NCBI GenBank assembly: GCA_021818585.1
Contig: JAKATU010000035.1
Span: forward strand, 1-64,000
Source: Acidobacteriota bacterium
GTDB lineage: Bacteria > Acidobacteriota > Terriglobia > Terriglobales > Acidobacteriaceae
Length of the DNA stretch: 64,000 nucleotides
Direction of reading: 5' to 3'
In this document: piece after piece, positions 17,878 to 26,983 of the stretch
Layout: each line of letters opens with the position of its first letter
How positions within the stretch are numbered: the first letter of the stretch is position 1
Position numbers and translations under genes: made by a program
The notes under the pieces: generated by a model
What the model was told of the DNA's origin: nothing
What the model saw: only the letters and a program-made list of their open reading frames with translations
Databases searched by the model: none

Positions 17878-18663
17878 CTAAAACGAGACCGTAGCCCCGT
17901 CCCGCATCATCACCAGCTTTGCGGCCAAAGCCGAATCCTGCCTCACCGCATCCACCAGCCGCCCCACCTCAACATCCCTCATGCGAACACACCGTTCCGC
18001 CGCCAGCTTGCGCCCCAGGTAGCGTGGAGCGCGCTGCAGCCAGTGCCGCCGCAGCGGAGTCCCGTCCGCCGCATCCTCCAGAGCCGCCGACGCCAGCTCA
18101 TCCACCCGCGTCAGCACCGGACCCGCCGCCCACGCGGCCGTCTCATTACGCAGCCGCCACGTTACCAGCGTTCCGCTTTTGTCGCCGCCGTGCAGCCACC
18201 GCGATCCCCGCTCCACCAGAGTCTCAGTGCCAGCCACATGCCGACCCGCCAGAACCTCCGGCTGCAATCCCCGCTCCATCATCTCCAAAGCGGTCTTCTC
18301 CGCATCCGCCGAAAGACACACCGAAACCGGCTGCTTCTTCCTCACTTCGTTTTTCAGAATCCGCAGCGCCTCATCCAGATCATTCACCACAAAGTCGCAA
18401 ATCCCGTATCGCAGCAGATCCTTCACCCGCGCCCGCTGCGCATCCACCGCCAGCACTGCCGCTCCGGAGACAGCCCCCGCAACCAGCGCCGCAATTCCCC
18501 GCGCATCCACATCCAGAACCGCCACCAGCCAGCCGCCAAGCCACGCGGCATGCCCCAGCTCAGCCACGCCTCGCTGCCCGGCCATCTGCTCCAATGCGAT
18601 ATACGCATCAAAAACATCCGCCACCGCAGGCGTCAGCAATTCGACCTTGTCCGGCGCAATCAC
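17878..18663 (-). CDS. protein with a urocanase-like Rossmann domain, function unknown
   Basis: This 261-residue protein starts at GTG. Residues about 55-140 resemble the NAD-binding core of urocanate hydratase: GAAVLAVDAQRARVKDLLRYG, then NDLDEALRILKNEV and PVSVCLSADAEKTALEMMERG, matching the urocanase pattern MLAVE-Q-SRIE-RLR-GY, SLDEAL and P(V/I)S(V/I)GL-GNA-EL-RG-PD. The catalytic remainder of urocanase (usually about 550 residues) is absent, as is the TDQTSAHDP motif. The C-terminal 120 residues look unrelated. It is the last gene of the secretin-pseudopilin operon, 43 bases downstream. The homology claim is by eye. Confidence 0.6.
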   Translation of the reverse strand: MIAPDKVELLTPAVADVFDAYIALEQMAGQRGVAELGHAAWLGGWLVAVLDVDARGIAALVAGAVSGAAVLAVDAQRARVKDLLRYGICDFVVNDLDEALRILKNEVRKKQPVSVCLSADAEKTALEMMERGLQPEVLAGRHVAGTETLVERGSRWLHGGDKSGTLVTWRLRNETAAWAAGPVLTRVDELASAALEDAADGTPLRRHWLQRAPRYLGRKLAAERCVRMRDVEVGRLVDAVRQDSALAAKLVMMRDGATVSF

Positions 18664-18706
18664 GACTCAATTGTATGAAATTACGAACAAAAGGAGTGCA
18701 GGAAAC

Positions 18707-19132
18707 CTACCAGCTCGAATACGGTTTTCCATTCGACCCAGTTGCATTCGACCCGCTGTGGACATTATCGATACCGCCATCGCTCTGGTACACGTCCGAG
18801 AGCGTATCGCTCGTATCCGTCACCCACGTATCCGCCGAATGCGTCATCGGGTCCACCGGAATCGAACGCAGATAACCCGACTGCACCAGATCGTCCAGCG
18901 ACTGCGGAGCCTTGCCCTTGTCCATCGTGTAAGCGGAAATCGCCTGCCGCATCACCTGCAGATCCTGCTTCAGAGCAGCCTCGCGCGCGCTCTGCACCAT
19001 CGCCGCAAAACGCGGCACCGCCACCGCTGTCAGGATCGCGATGATGACCATCACAACAATCAGCTCGATCAGCGTAAAGCCCTGCTCCCGTTTGCGGCCG
19101 AATCTCTGCAATTGCGCCATCATCAATGTCAA
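18707..19132 (-). CDS. type II secretion GspG-like pseudopilin
   Basis: A 141-residue prepilin-like protein. The cleavage and methylation motif is KREQG|FTLIELIVVMVII, with Glu at position 5 of the mature chain, followed by one long hydrophobic helix. The globular part has the GspG-type ending SGYLRSIPVDPMT...W and a Ser/Gly-rich tail closing in YSSW. It should be processed by a prepilin peptidase and assembled into a short periplasmic pseudopilus. It is the second of two related pseudopilins in this operon, 28 bases after the first. Confidence 0.9.
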   Translation of the reverse strand: MTLMMAQLQRFGRKREQGFTLIELIVVMVIIAILTAVAVPRFAAMVQSAREAALKQDLQVMRQAISAYTMDKGKAPQSLDDLVQSGYLRSIPVDPMTHSADTWVTDTSDTLSDVYQSDGGIDNVHSGSNATGSNGKPYSSW

Positions 19133-19160
19133 ATTCCCCGCCGCTCTCCGGCGCTCCCCG

Positions 19161-19628
19161 CTACCATGTCGAATACTTTGTCCCGTTCAACGCCGTGCCA
19201 TCCGACAACGAGTACACATCAAACACATTCTGCCCGCCCCACGACGTGCTGTCCGGGCTGTCCTGCACCGATCGCTTGCCCCATGTCGCCTTCCCCGTCA
19301 TCGGGTCCACCGGAATCCTCCTGAGGAAGCGCACTCGCTTGCCCTTCACGTCGACTCCATCCACCAGAATGTGCAGGCTCGGCGGATAGTTGAAGCTGTC
19401 CACCTTCGTCCGGATAAATCCGCGATCCGCCGCATCCTTATATGCGTCAATCGCAGCACGCATCTCCCACAAATCGTGGCGCAGAACTTTTTCCTTCTCC
19501 CGCTTCACCTGGAAACGCATCACAGGCAGCGCCGCCGAGGCCAGAATCGACAGAATAAAAACCGTCACGATCAGCTCGATCAGCGTCAGCCCGGACTCCC
19601 CTGCGCGCCTCGTTCGAAACTGCAGCAT
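19161..19628 (-). CDS. type II secretion GspG-like pseudopilin
   Basis: A 155-residue protein with class III signal RAGESG|LTLIELIVTVFIL and the GspG-like C-terminal pattern RRIPVDPMTGKATWGKRS, ending GTKYSTW like its downstream paralogue. The mature first residue is Leu rather than the common Phe. The two pseudopilins share the IPVDPMT motif and the DVYS..G...Y.(S/T)W ending, suggesting local duplication followed by divergence. It lies 15 bases downstream of the secretin gene. Confidence 0.9.
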   Translation of the reverse strand: MLQFRTRRAGESGLTLIELIVTVFILSILASAALPVMRFQVKREKEKVLRHDLWEMRAAIDAYKDAADRGFIRTKVDSFNYPPSLHILVDGVDVKGKRVRFLRRIPVDPMTGKATWGKRSVQDSPDSTSWGGQNVFDVYSLSDGTALNGTKYSTW

Positions 19629-19643
19629 CTGTATCCTCTGCTC

Positions 19644-22037
19644 CTACTTCACTTGGACTATGGCAAGCGAGCCCACCGCCGGAATGCTCTGTTCCTGGCT
19701 GTTGCGAATCACCGGACGGGTAATCGCAACCGTCGCATCACCCGCAGCCTTGGCCTTGAATGTAAGGACGCAAACCGTACCGTTGCCGCTCACTCCCTTC
19801 ACGCCCGGCGGCCTCGATGCGGAAATCTCCACCTGCCCGTTGCCGTCATCCCGATGCACTAACGCTACTGCCTGTCCGTCCTTACCCAAAAAGCTGTTCG
19901 GCGAGTTCGGACTCCCCGTCAGGTCTACATTGATCAGGCTCAGCCGCGTCGCGTCATACTTCAAACGCATCGGAACCGCATACACATCCCTGCCGTCTTC
20001 CAGGTTCACCTTCAACTGGAAGGTCTTGCCCACCGCGGCGTTCGTCTGCTGCGGCTCCAGCTTCAGCAGCACCGGCGGACCGCCCGTCATCTGCGCATCC
20101 ATCCGCTGCATCGCCGATTGCGCCGCACCCTCCGTCGTCTGCGCCGTACCCGCAGCCACAGGTTGTGTCGATGCACCCTGAGCCGGCGCCGTATTCTGAG
20201 CCGCGGCCCCGCCTTGAGCCGGCGCCGCTGCAGGAGCACCTGCCGCAGTACCGCTCTGTTGAGTTCCCGTCGAACTCTTCCCCGCAACCGGCTGGCTCGC
20301 CATGCGCACTGAGAAGTGATTCGCCGTGCCCGTGTAGATCGCCGCCGTCTGCTCCGGTGTCAGCATCTGCGCGCGAACCACATGCGGTATCAGCAGGAAG
20401 ACCAGGTCGTCCTTTGCAACGGTATGGTCGCGCACGCCGAAAATGTACTTCAGCAAAGGCAACTCAGACAGTCCCGGCGTTCCGCTGATCGAATTGCTCG
20501 TCTGTACCTGCTTGATGCCGCCAATAATCGTCGCTTCGCCGTTCTTCAGCCGAACCGTTTCATCTGCCACACGCTGCGTGATAATCGGCTCGTTCACACC
20601 TCCCAGGTTTTCCGTCCCATTCGTGGCGGAAACCGTCAGCTTTACCTTCATCGAAACATCACGGTCGTAGAGCACCGTCGGGGTAATGTCGATATTGACG
20701 CCCACGTCCAGGTACTGGAACTGCGTGTTCACCAGCGAACTCACAATCGCGGTCGCCGCGCCCGTCTGGTAAGAGCCCGTCGCCACCGGCAGCCTTTCGC
20801 CAATCTTCAGTTGGGCATCCTGCCCATCCGAGGCGCGAATACGCGGCTCCTGAATCACCTGCGTATTCGAGTCGGACAGCAGTAAATCCGCCTCCGCCTG
20901 TCCGATCGTCACCGCAAAGTTGTTCGAATTCAGATGTGCAAGGTTATTGAGCGTAAAGTTGTTCGCAGTCGTCGAGCTGGAGGTCGACGAACTGCTGCTA
21001 CTGCTGCTCGATGTCGCCGCCTGGATGTTCACGCTCGCCGTCTGTGGAAGCTGAAGTCCAATCTTTCGCTCCAGGTTCCGGCTCACTTCCAGCACCGCCA
21101 CATCCACCACCACTTCGGGCTTGGGCCGGTCCAGATCACTGATCAGCTTGCGCGCCAGAATCAACTGATCCGGAGAAGCGCGCATCACAATCGCATTCTG
21201 GCTGGACACGCCAAAAATGTGCGCCGTCTGGAACACGTTCCGCAACGCCGTCTGGATATCGGTAAAGTCGCTTTGCTGGGTTATGTTGTGCAGATAAAAC
21301 GTCTGCACCGCCTGTGTTTCCAGCTCAGTTCGTTTCTGGCGCGTATTTGCCGCCACAAAAATCGTGTTCGGCGTAATCGCCTGGTAGAACGTATCGGAAA
21401 CGGTCGCAATAATCTGCAGCGCCTGCCGAAAAGTCGTATTCTGCAGATCCACCTGGATTCGCTTCGAGGTGTAATCCGGATCAAAAAGCACGTTGATCCC
21501 CGCGGCCTTGCAAACCGTCTGGTACACCACCTTGCTGTCTTCCACCATGTGCAGCGTCAACGGCTCATTCGAGAGCGGACGCAGTTGCACCGGACCCTCC
21601 AGATGCTCAAACGCCTCTCCCGGAGTCCGCGGAGATTCCGAGTTCGTCCCCGCATGAATCGCGTTCACCTTCCGCCGGATTGCCTCGATATCCTGTGACG
21701 CGAGTTCGTTGCCTGGATCAATCTGCAGCGCCAGCAGAAACTCCGCCACCGCGCCGGAATTGTCGCCCAGCTTCTCCAGTTGCTCGCCATGCTCCACATG
21801 CAGCGCCGAGGCAGGCAGCCTCGTCCGCTCATACGCCACGCGGTAGCGCTCGTCGCCCGGCTTCATCTTGTAGGCCTTGTCGTAATTCTCGTAGGCCTTT
21901 TCCACCTGGCTGCTCGCCTCGGCCTTCTGGCCCATCTTGAACCAGTGCTTCGCAGACTTGGCATGCGCCTGCGGCACGCCGGAAACGAAGAAAATCAGGC
22001 TCACAAAAAGAGAAAAATAAAGCGTCGAGCGCGTCAT
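19644..22037 (-). CDS. secretin (GspD/PilQ type) with N-terminal TPR and C-terminal cohesin-like domain
   Basis: An outer-membrane channel subunit. The start MTRSTLYFSLFVSL gives a signal peptide and about 797 residues; ATG at 22070 is an alternative. TPR-like repeats lie near 30-130, N-domains follow with VFQTAHIFGVSSQNAIVMRA, then a Ser/Thr homopolymer (SSSSSSSSSTSSSTT). The secretin core shows VPVATG-like RLPVATGSYQ, DVGVNIDITPTV and VIGGIKQ. A Pro/Ala/Gln-rich linker leads to a C-terminal domain (PPVLLKLEPQQTNAAVGKTF..., about 145 residues) of cohesin type, an architecture seen in acidobacteria. It heads the operon with two pseudopilins; no GspE or GspF ATPase or platform gene is present here. 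Confidence 0.88.
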   Translation of the reverse strand: MTRSTLYFSLFVSLIFFVSGVPQAHAKSAKHWFKMGQKAEASSQVEKAYENYDKAYKMKPGDERYRVAYERTRLPASALHVEHGEQLEKLGDNSGAVAEFLLALQIDPGNELASQDIEAIRRKVNAIHAGTNSESPRTPGEAFEHLEGPVQLRPLSNEPLTLHMVEDSKVVYQTVCKAAGINVLFDPDYTSKRIQVDLQNTTFRQALQIIATVSDTFYQAITPNTIFVAANTRQKRTELETQAVQTFYLHNITQQSDFTDIQTALRNVFQTAHIFGVSSQNAIVMRASPDQLILARKLISDLDRPKPEVVVDVAVLEVSRNLERKIGLQLPQTASVNIQAATSSSSSSSSSTSSSTTANNFTLNNLAHLNSNNFAVTIGQAEADLLLSDSNTQVIQEPRIRASDGQDAQLKIGERLPVATGSYQTGAATAIVSSLVNTQFQYLDVGVNIDITPTVLYDRDVSMKVKLTVSATNGTENLGGVNEPIITQRVADETVRLKNGEATIIGGIKQVQTSNSISGTPGLSELPLLKYIFGVRDHTVAKDDLVFLLIPHVVRAQMLTPEQTAAIYTGTANHFSVRMASQPVAGKSSTGTQQSGTAAGAPAAAPAQGGAAAQNTAPAQGASTQPVAAGTAQTTEGAAQSAMQRMDAQMTGGPPVLLKLEPQQTNAAVGKTFQLKVNLEDGRDVYAVPMRLKYDATRLSLINVDLTGSPNSPNSFLGKDGQAVALVHRDDGNGQVEISASRPPGVKGVSGNGTVCVLTFKAKAAGDATVAITRPVIRNSQEQSIPAVGSLAIVQVK

Positions 22038-22291
22038 GGAACCCCAGTTTCGAAATGGCTGCAGCGGCATCCTGTCCGCTCCTGCTTTCAATGGCAATGT
22101 CTTTGCTTTCACTGCGAAATTTCGAGGCCGCCGGATCGCCCATCCTGCGTAATCGTCAGAATTGAAATGCCCGTCTTCCTCACCAGCCGGACAGCCTCTC
22201 ACCATAGTACCTTGCAATGCCTTTCCCTTACCCGCCTCAAATCCGTAACCGTCACCGTTGCCTGCTAACATGAAGAGTCACTCGCTTTCCC

Positions 22292-22822
22292 ATGTCCAGA
22301 CACTCCACCATCCGGATCCAGCCCGCTCCAACGGCAAAGCCCAAACCGCGTGACCCCGTCGCCTCCGGCGAACGCGATGCCGCCGTCAATCGCGCGGCCA
22401 ATCACAACTATTTCCTCCTCGACCGCTTCGAGGCAGGCGTCGCCCTGCGCGGCACCGAGGTCAAGTCCATCCGTGAAGGCAAAGCCAACCTCAAGGACGC
22501 CTACGGCCTCATCAAAGACGGCGAAGCCTTCCTTTTGAACGCCCACATCGGACCCTATTCTCACGGCTCTTACTCCAATCACGACGCTGTCCGCACCCGC
22601 AAGCTGCTCCTCAACCGGCAGGAACTTCGAAAACTATGGGGAAAGACGCAGCAGAAGGGATTCACGCTCATCCCCACCCGCCTTTACTTCCGCCGGGGCA
22701 AAGTCAAATGCGAACTCGCCGTCGCCAAGGGCAAGCAGGACTGGGACAAGCGCGAAACCGAGCGCAAACGCGAAGCCGACAAAGAAGCCCGCGCCGCCAT
22801 AGCCCGCGGCCGCAAATCCTGA
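22292..22822 (+). CDS. smpB: SsrA-binding protein SmpB
   Basis: The tmRNA partner in trans-translation, placing tmRNA-Ala in the A site of stalled ribosomes. It has 176 residues with a longer than usual N-terminal tail (about 30 residues rich in Pro, Ala and Lys). The OB-fold core holds NRAANHNYFLLDRFEAGVAL, GTEVKSIREGKANLKDAYG and NAHIGPYSHGSYSNHD. The basic C-terminal tail (DKRETERKREADKEARAAI) folds on the ribosome. No tmRNA gene was recognised in the 450 bases downstream. Confidence 0.97.
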   Translation: MSRHSTIRIQPAPTAKPKPRDPVASGERDAAVNRAANHNYFLLDRFEAGVALRGTEVKSIREGKANLKDAYGLIKDGEAFLLNAHIGPYSHGSYSNHDAVRTRKLLLNRQELRKLWGKTQQKGFTLIPTRLYFRRGKVKCELAVAKGKQDWDKRETERKREADKEARAAIARGRKS

Positions 22823-23273
22823 CCATCCAGCCACCCCACACCACAGCAAGCCGGACAAAGTTGCAGGGAATTCCACCCCAAATTGCTACCATGGAATTAG
22901 AGGATCAGCGATCTGCAAGCCCTCAAAACCAATTGGACTGACGCATTCCGTCCGCAGGACAGCACCGGTAATACTACGAATAATTCGTACATTCATACGA
23001 TTCAAAACGCATACATCGTACAAATTCACAGTATTAACCTCGGCCCGCAAAGTATATAAAACAAACGACTTACAAGCCTAACATCCCACAAGGTCAAGAT
23101 TCCAAAACACTTACCAAGCACGAACCCGCGCTCTTAAAATCGCGGACTTCAACCGCCTCCAGCCACTCATCTCAGCCTCAGGGCAGTATCCCCCTTCAGT
23201 ACCACCGTAATCTTGGCGAACGGTGTTCCTGCGTCTACTGTACGCAGTGAAATCCTCCTCAAGAGAGGCGTTC
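22823..23273. other. A/T-richer intergenic region with a palindrome cluster
   Basis: No gene is seen. The region is poorer in GC than its surroundings. A 15-base perfect palindrome TACGAATAATTCGTA lies at 22975-22989, followed by related words ATTCATACGATT (22991-23002) and CATACATCGTAC (23010-23021), which could be operator half-sites. The end near 23228-23245 can form a small CTGCGT/ACGCAG hairpin just before the next gene. Confidence 0.4.
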
Positions 23274-23834
23274 ATGCAAAGAGAATCCTCCGCTTGGGCT
23301 GCCGAGTCTGCTTCCTTGCGATCCGGCCTTCGGCACCCGCTGTTTCTCATGGTTCTCTGTTGCGCGGCTCTCATGCTGGCGCAGTCAGCTCATGCCGAGC
23401 GCCGTTGCTACTCTCCGGCCACCGCCTACCGCCATCCGCATCGCAAGCTCTGCGTCAAAGCGCATGTTTACCGGGAAATCCAGCTCCACGACGGCACCCG
23501 CATCCTGGACGTCTGCTCGCCCAGGTCATCCGCCGACCGCTGCCACTTCGCCTTCGTCAGCCTCGACACCAATCGCTCCCGGGTCGGCAGCCTCCAGCCA
23601 TTCGTCGGCAAGGAAGTGGAAGTCAACGGCAAGGTGCTTCCGATCCACGGTCGCGCTGAAATTCTGCTCTCCTCGGCAAAGCAACTGCGAATCGCCGCAC
23701 CGGAGCGCCGCGGCAAAGAAGTGGCCACGAGGGTCCGCCGCGGCAAATTCCACCCCAACCCGGAACTGCTCAAGGGCTTCAACGCCACCCAGAACAAAAT
23801 GCCCATCGCCGGCCCAGCCTTCCACGGCGGCTAA
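23274..23834 (+). CDS. exported protein with OB-fold-like domain, function unknown
   Basis: 186 residues. The N-terminus holds a long basic region and a hydrophobic segment LFLMVLCCAALMLAQSAHA, a good Sec signal cleaved after AHA. The mature part resembles a small beta-barrel: KAHVYREIQLHDGTRILDVC, then FVGKEVEVNGKVLPIHGRAE, in the spacing of exported OB-fold proteins. The tail is rich in Arg, Lys and Asn. GAGAGGCG precedes the ATG. I do not recognise a named family; the OB-fold is inferred from strand pattern only. Confidence 0.6.
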   Translation: MQRESSAWAAESASLRSGLRHPLFLMVLCCAALMLAQSAHAERRCYSPATAYRHPHRKLCVKAHVYREIQLHDGTRILDVCSPRSSADRCHFAFVSLDTNRSRVGSLQPFVGKEVEVNGKVLPIHGRAEILLSSAKQLRIAAPERRGKEVATRVRRGKFHPNPELLKGFNATQNKMPIAGPAFHGG

Positions 23835-23861
23835 TGAGGCTAATAGAATGATTCCATTGAC

Positions 23862-25055
23862 CTAACGAATAGGTCCCGCATAACGCCGCAGCTCCCGCAG
23901 CGGATAGAAGGTCCCGCGCCAGATCACCCCGCCCTGCCGCAGCGTCGTCCACATCGACCGCAGGATGCTGTACAAAAACAGCATTCCGGCCACCGGAAAC
24001 GTCACAAAATACCACCGCGAGAACTCGCTGAACTGCCGGTAATAGCTATACATCAGTAACTGCATCGCCAGGATCACCACGCAGGCAAGCCGGGCCGCAT
24101 CCGAGCCGAACCACCCCGCCACCGGCGCCAGGCAGACCATTGCCAGCATCATGCAGACAGCCAGCAGCAGCGGCAACCGGAACTGAAAAATCGCGAAGGC
24201 ATTCTTCGTCAGGTTACCCACAATCCCCATCGCCCCCGGAGCCCAATGCACCTGCGCCAGCCCCGGACCAAAGGCCACTTCCTGCCGGTAACCCTTCTGC
24301 TTCACCGTGTAGCCCAGGCGCACATCCTCCAGCACTTCCATGCGCAACGCCTCAAACCCGCCCACGCCGTCATACACATCACGCCGGATCAGGTTGAACG
24401 CACCGACCCCAATCGACTCCCGCTTCGCCTTCGGGTCCGGAATCTGCCACAGGTTCGCCGCCGTTGCCACCACCACCTGCAGGAACGACATCATCATCCG
24501 CTCCCCGCCGGTATGCAGAATCGGCGTCGGAAGCATCACAAAGTGTCCGGCTCCCGCGCCCTCGGCATAATGCACCGCCCGCGCCAGCGCCTCGGGCGCA
24601 AATTGCACGTCCCCATCGGTAAACAGCATCCACGGAGTCGCCGCCTGCCGGGCCGCCAGCGCCAGAGCATGGTTCTTGCCCAGCCAGCCATCCGGCAGTT
24701 CCGTCACGTGGATCACCGTCAACTGCTTGCCCCCGGGTACCGGCCGCGCTGCCACCCGCTCCATGATCTCCCCGGTTCCATCCGTGGAACGATCGTCCAC
24801 GGCAATCACGCGCAAGGGCAAAGTCTGCGCCAGCAGAGACTCCAGCGTGGACTCAATCGCCACCGCCTCATTCTTGGCCGGCACAATTACCGTCAGGCGG
24901 GGAACTTCACCCTGCCCCCGCTCGGGAGCCGCAAAACGGCTCTCCGTCAGGTTTGGAACCCGCGGCAAACCGCGCAGAGCCGTCATCGTTCGCCATACCC
25001 AGCCAAGGGCAATCGCCCAGTTGACCACCGTGAGCGCCGCCCACATATCTTTCAT
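23862..25055 (-). CDS. membrane-anchored family 2 glycosyltransferase
   Basis: This protein transfers a sugar from a nucleotide donor at the cytoplasmic membrane face. One N-terminal hydrophobic helix precedes the GT-A domain, with LTVIVPAKNEAVAIESTLESL, AVDDRSTDGT and the metal-binding TDGDVQF. Three or four helices follow near the C-terminus. The ending GGVIWRGTFYPLRELRR matches enzymes of the CrtQ/HpnB-like group that glycosylate carotenoids or hopanoid-type lipids, though the acceptor cannot be deduced. Start taken at MKDMWAAL; an upstream TTG at 25118 is less likely. About 400 residues. Confidence 0.82.
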   Translation of the reverse strand: MKDMWAALTVVNWAIALGWVWRTMTALRGLPRVPNLTESRFAAPERGQGEVPRLTVIVPAKNEAVAIESTLESLLAQTLPLRVIAVDDRSTDGTGEIMERVAARPVPGGKQLTVIHVTELPDGWLGKNHALALAARQAATPWMLFTDGDVQFAPEALARAVHYAEGAGAGHFVMLPTPILHTGGERMMMSFLQVVVATAANLWQIPDPKAKRESIGVGAFNLIRRDVYDGVGGFEALRMEVLEDVRLGYTVKQKGYRQEVAFGPGLAQVHWAPGAMGIVGNLTKNAFAIFQFRLPLLLAVCMMLAMVCLAPVAGWFGSDAARLACVVILAMQLLMYSYYRQFSEFSRWYFVTFPVAGMLFLYSILRSMWTTLRQGGVIWRGTFYPLRELRRYAGPIR

Positions 25056-25219
25056 CGCTGGCGACCCGCTTCCACTTCGATCCACATACGCTTGACTAGG
25101 AAAGCCTCTCTTCCACAATCCTTGCGCTCTGGCAGGAGAAACCCTGCTCCGTCACGCAAGCGCCAGACGGCTGCCGCCTGCGCTCCATCTGTTACGGCTG
25201 ACAACACTACGCAAAAACT

Positions 25220-25624
25220 CTACTGACCGGATGACACCGTCGGCCGCGGCCAACGCGCTTCCACTGTCGTCGAGATTCCGCCGCGAGGACGAAAATCACC
25301 CCGCACCACCGCCCAGACTGGATCACACGCCTTCACCACGTCGTTGAGCACCTGGTTCACAATATTCTCCTGGAAAATCCCCAGATTCCGGTAAGTAAAC
25401 AGGTACTCCTTCCACGATTTCAGCTCCAGACACAGCTCCCGCGGCATATAACGAAGGGTGATGGTTCCAAAATCAGGCAACCCCGTTTTTGGACAAACTG
25501 AGGTGAACTCCGGGTCGTCAATCAGAATCTCATAGGCAGGAAACTGATTCGGCCAGGTATCAATGGCGGGAAACGAGAAATCCAGACCCGCTTTCGCGTG
25601 GTCGTCGGTATAACCGGTCGGCAT
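25220..25624 (-). CDS. queF: NADPH-dependent 7-cyano-7-deazaguanine reductase QueF
   Basis: It reduces preQ0 to preQ1 in queuosine synthesis. The monodomain (type I) form starts MPTGYTDDHAKAGLDF, giving 134 residues; a GTG 14 codons upstream is possible, but homology begins here. The catalytic cysteine lies in EFTSVCPKTGLPDFGT, where the thioimide forms. The substrate-binding ELKSWKEYLFTYRN and the RPRGGISTTVEARWPRP ending are conserved. Other queuosine genes are not nearby. Confidence 0.95.
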   Translation of the reverse strand: MPTGYTDDHAKAGLDFSFPAIDTWPNQFPAYEILIDDPEFTSVCPKTGLPDFGTITLRYMPRELCLELKSWKEYLFTYRNLGIFQENIVNQVLNDVVKACDPVWAVVRGDFRPRGGISTTVEARWPRPTVSSGQ

Positions 25625-25741
25625 AGAAGTATTGTAGGGCAACCGCAAGCTATCAAAAACTTTCACTTAAAGCCGGGAGTCCACACTTTTTTGACTCCTA
25701 AAGCACATCAATTGAGTCTTATATACTGACCTTCGACTCGC

Positions 25742-26983
25742 ATGGCCATCAATATCAAACAAAATTTCCGCACGACGGCCCTCGTTACCGGCTTCGTCGT
25801 AGCCCTGATTCTGATCTTTATCGCTGCCCGCATGCTTTTGCGGAGCAAACTCCCTGTGCGCGTCGCCACGGTTCACATGGGCAACCTGCTGAGCACGGTT
25901 TCCACGAATGGCAAGGTTCAGCCGCAGAACAACTTTGAAGCGCACGCTCCCTTTCCCGGCCTCATCAAAAACATTTATGTACACCCAGGACAGACGGTCA
26001 AGGCCGGACAACTTCTGCTGACCATGGACGACAGCCAGGCAGAGGCTAATCTGGCCAGTGCCTACGCGGGGCTCAAAGGGGCCCAGGCCAGCTATGACAT
26101 GGCACTCGCCGGAGGCCCCGCCGAGAGCCGTCTGGCTCTTGCGGGCCAGATCAGCAGCACCCGTGCTGACCTCAGTCAGGCGCAATCCGATCTCACCGCC
26201 CTTCAGAAACTCCAGGCCACCGGGGCATCTTCTCCCAGCGAGGTAGCCTCCGCACAACAGCGCGTCAGCGCGGATGAGTCCGCCTTGCAGGTTCTCAAGC
26301 AGCGCCAGCAGGCCCAGATCAACCCAATGGACGTGGCACATGCCAAGGCTGCTCTCAATCAGGCCGAGCAGGCATACCAGGCCGCCAGCGCAATAGTCGC
26401 ACAGAGCAATGTTCGCGCTCCCTACTCAGGCACCGTATACAACATCCCTGTTTCCCAAACTGAATACGTTCAAGGTGGCGCGCTCCTGCTGGAAGTAGCC
26501 AACCTGGATCACTTACAGGTGTTGGCTTACTTCGACGAGCCGGAAATTGGCAAACTCGCGCTGAACCAGCCCGTCACAGTCCACTGGGATGCCAAGCCGA
26601 ACAACTCGTGGAAGGGTTACATCGCGCGCATGCCCTCCACCATCATCAATTACGGCACGCGCTACGTCGGAGAAGCTCTGGTCAATATTGAAAGCAAACC
26701 CGACCTGCTGATACCCGACACAAACGTCACTCTTACCGTTACAGTCGCCAATCTCAAAGACGTTCTCATCGTTCCCCGTGAAGCTCTGCATATCGAGCAG
26801 GGCAAATCCTACGTCTACCGCGTAGTCCAGGGAATCCTTCGCAGAACTCCCGTCACCGTTGGCGAACTCAACCTTACCGATGTGCAGATCGTGAGCGGCC
26901 TCAAGGCCGGACAGGTCGTCGCCCTCGGAGCAACAAACGGCCAGCCTCTCGGTGACGGTCTGCCCGTCGATGTGGAACGGTAG
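25742..26983 (+). CDS. HlyD/RND-type periplasmic adaptor protein
   Basis: A membrane fusion protein that bridges an inner-membrane pump and a TolC channel. One N-terminal membrane helix (about residues 12-30) is followed by a lipoyl half-motif GLIKNIYVHPGQTVKAGQLL. A long coiled-coil hairpin rich in Ala and Gln runs to about residue 220, then the second lipoyl half NVRAPYSGTVYNIPVSQTEYVQGG and beta-barrel and membrane-proximal domains. It has 413 residues. A TATACT -10 box lies at 25722-25727. Its stop codon overlaps the next gene (TAGTG), which argues for an operon. No pump gene is adjacent. Confidence 0.92.
   Translation: MAINIKQNFRTTALVTGFVVALILIFIAARMLLRSKLPVRVATVHMGNLLSTVSTNGKVQPQNNFEAHAPFPGLIKNIYVHPGQTVKAGQLLLTMDDSQAEANLASAYAGLKGAQASYDMALAGGPAESRLALAGQISSTRADLSQAQSDLTALQKLQATGASSPSEVASAQQRVSADESALQVLKQRQQAQINPMDVAHAKAALNQAEQAYQAASAIVAQSNVRAPYSGTVYNIPVSQTEYVQGGALLLEVANLDHLQVLAYFDEPEIGKLALNQPVTVHWDAKPNNSWKGYIARMPSTIINYGTRYVGEALVNIESKPDLLIPDTNVTLTVTVANLKDVLIVPREALHIEQGKSYVYRVVQGILRRTPVTVGELNLTDVQIVSGLKAGQVVALGATNGQPLGDGLPVDVER

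Noticed and set aside
22823-23220. tmRNA (ssrA) gene next to smpB
   Set aside because: No tRNA-Ala-like acceptor ends, no GTTCRANTC T arm and no tag reading frame could be found in the region.
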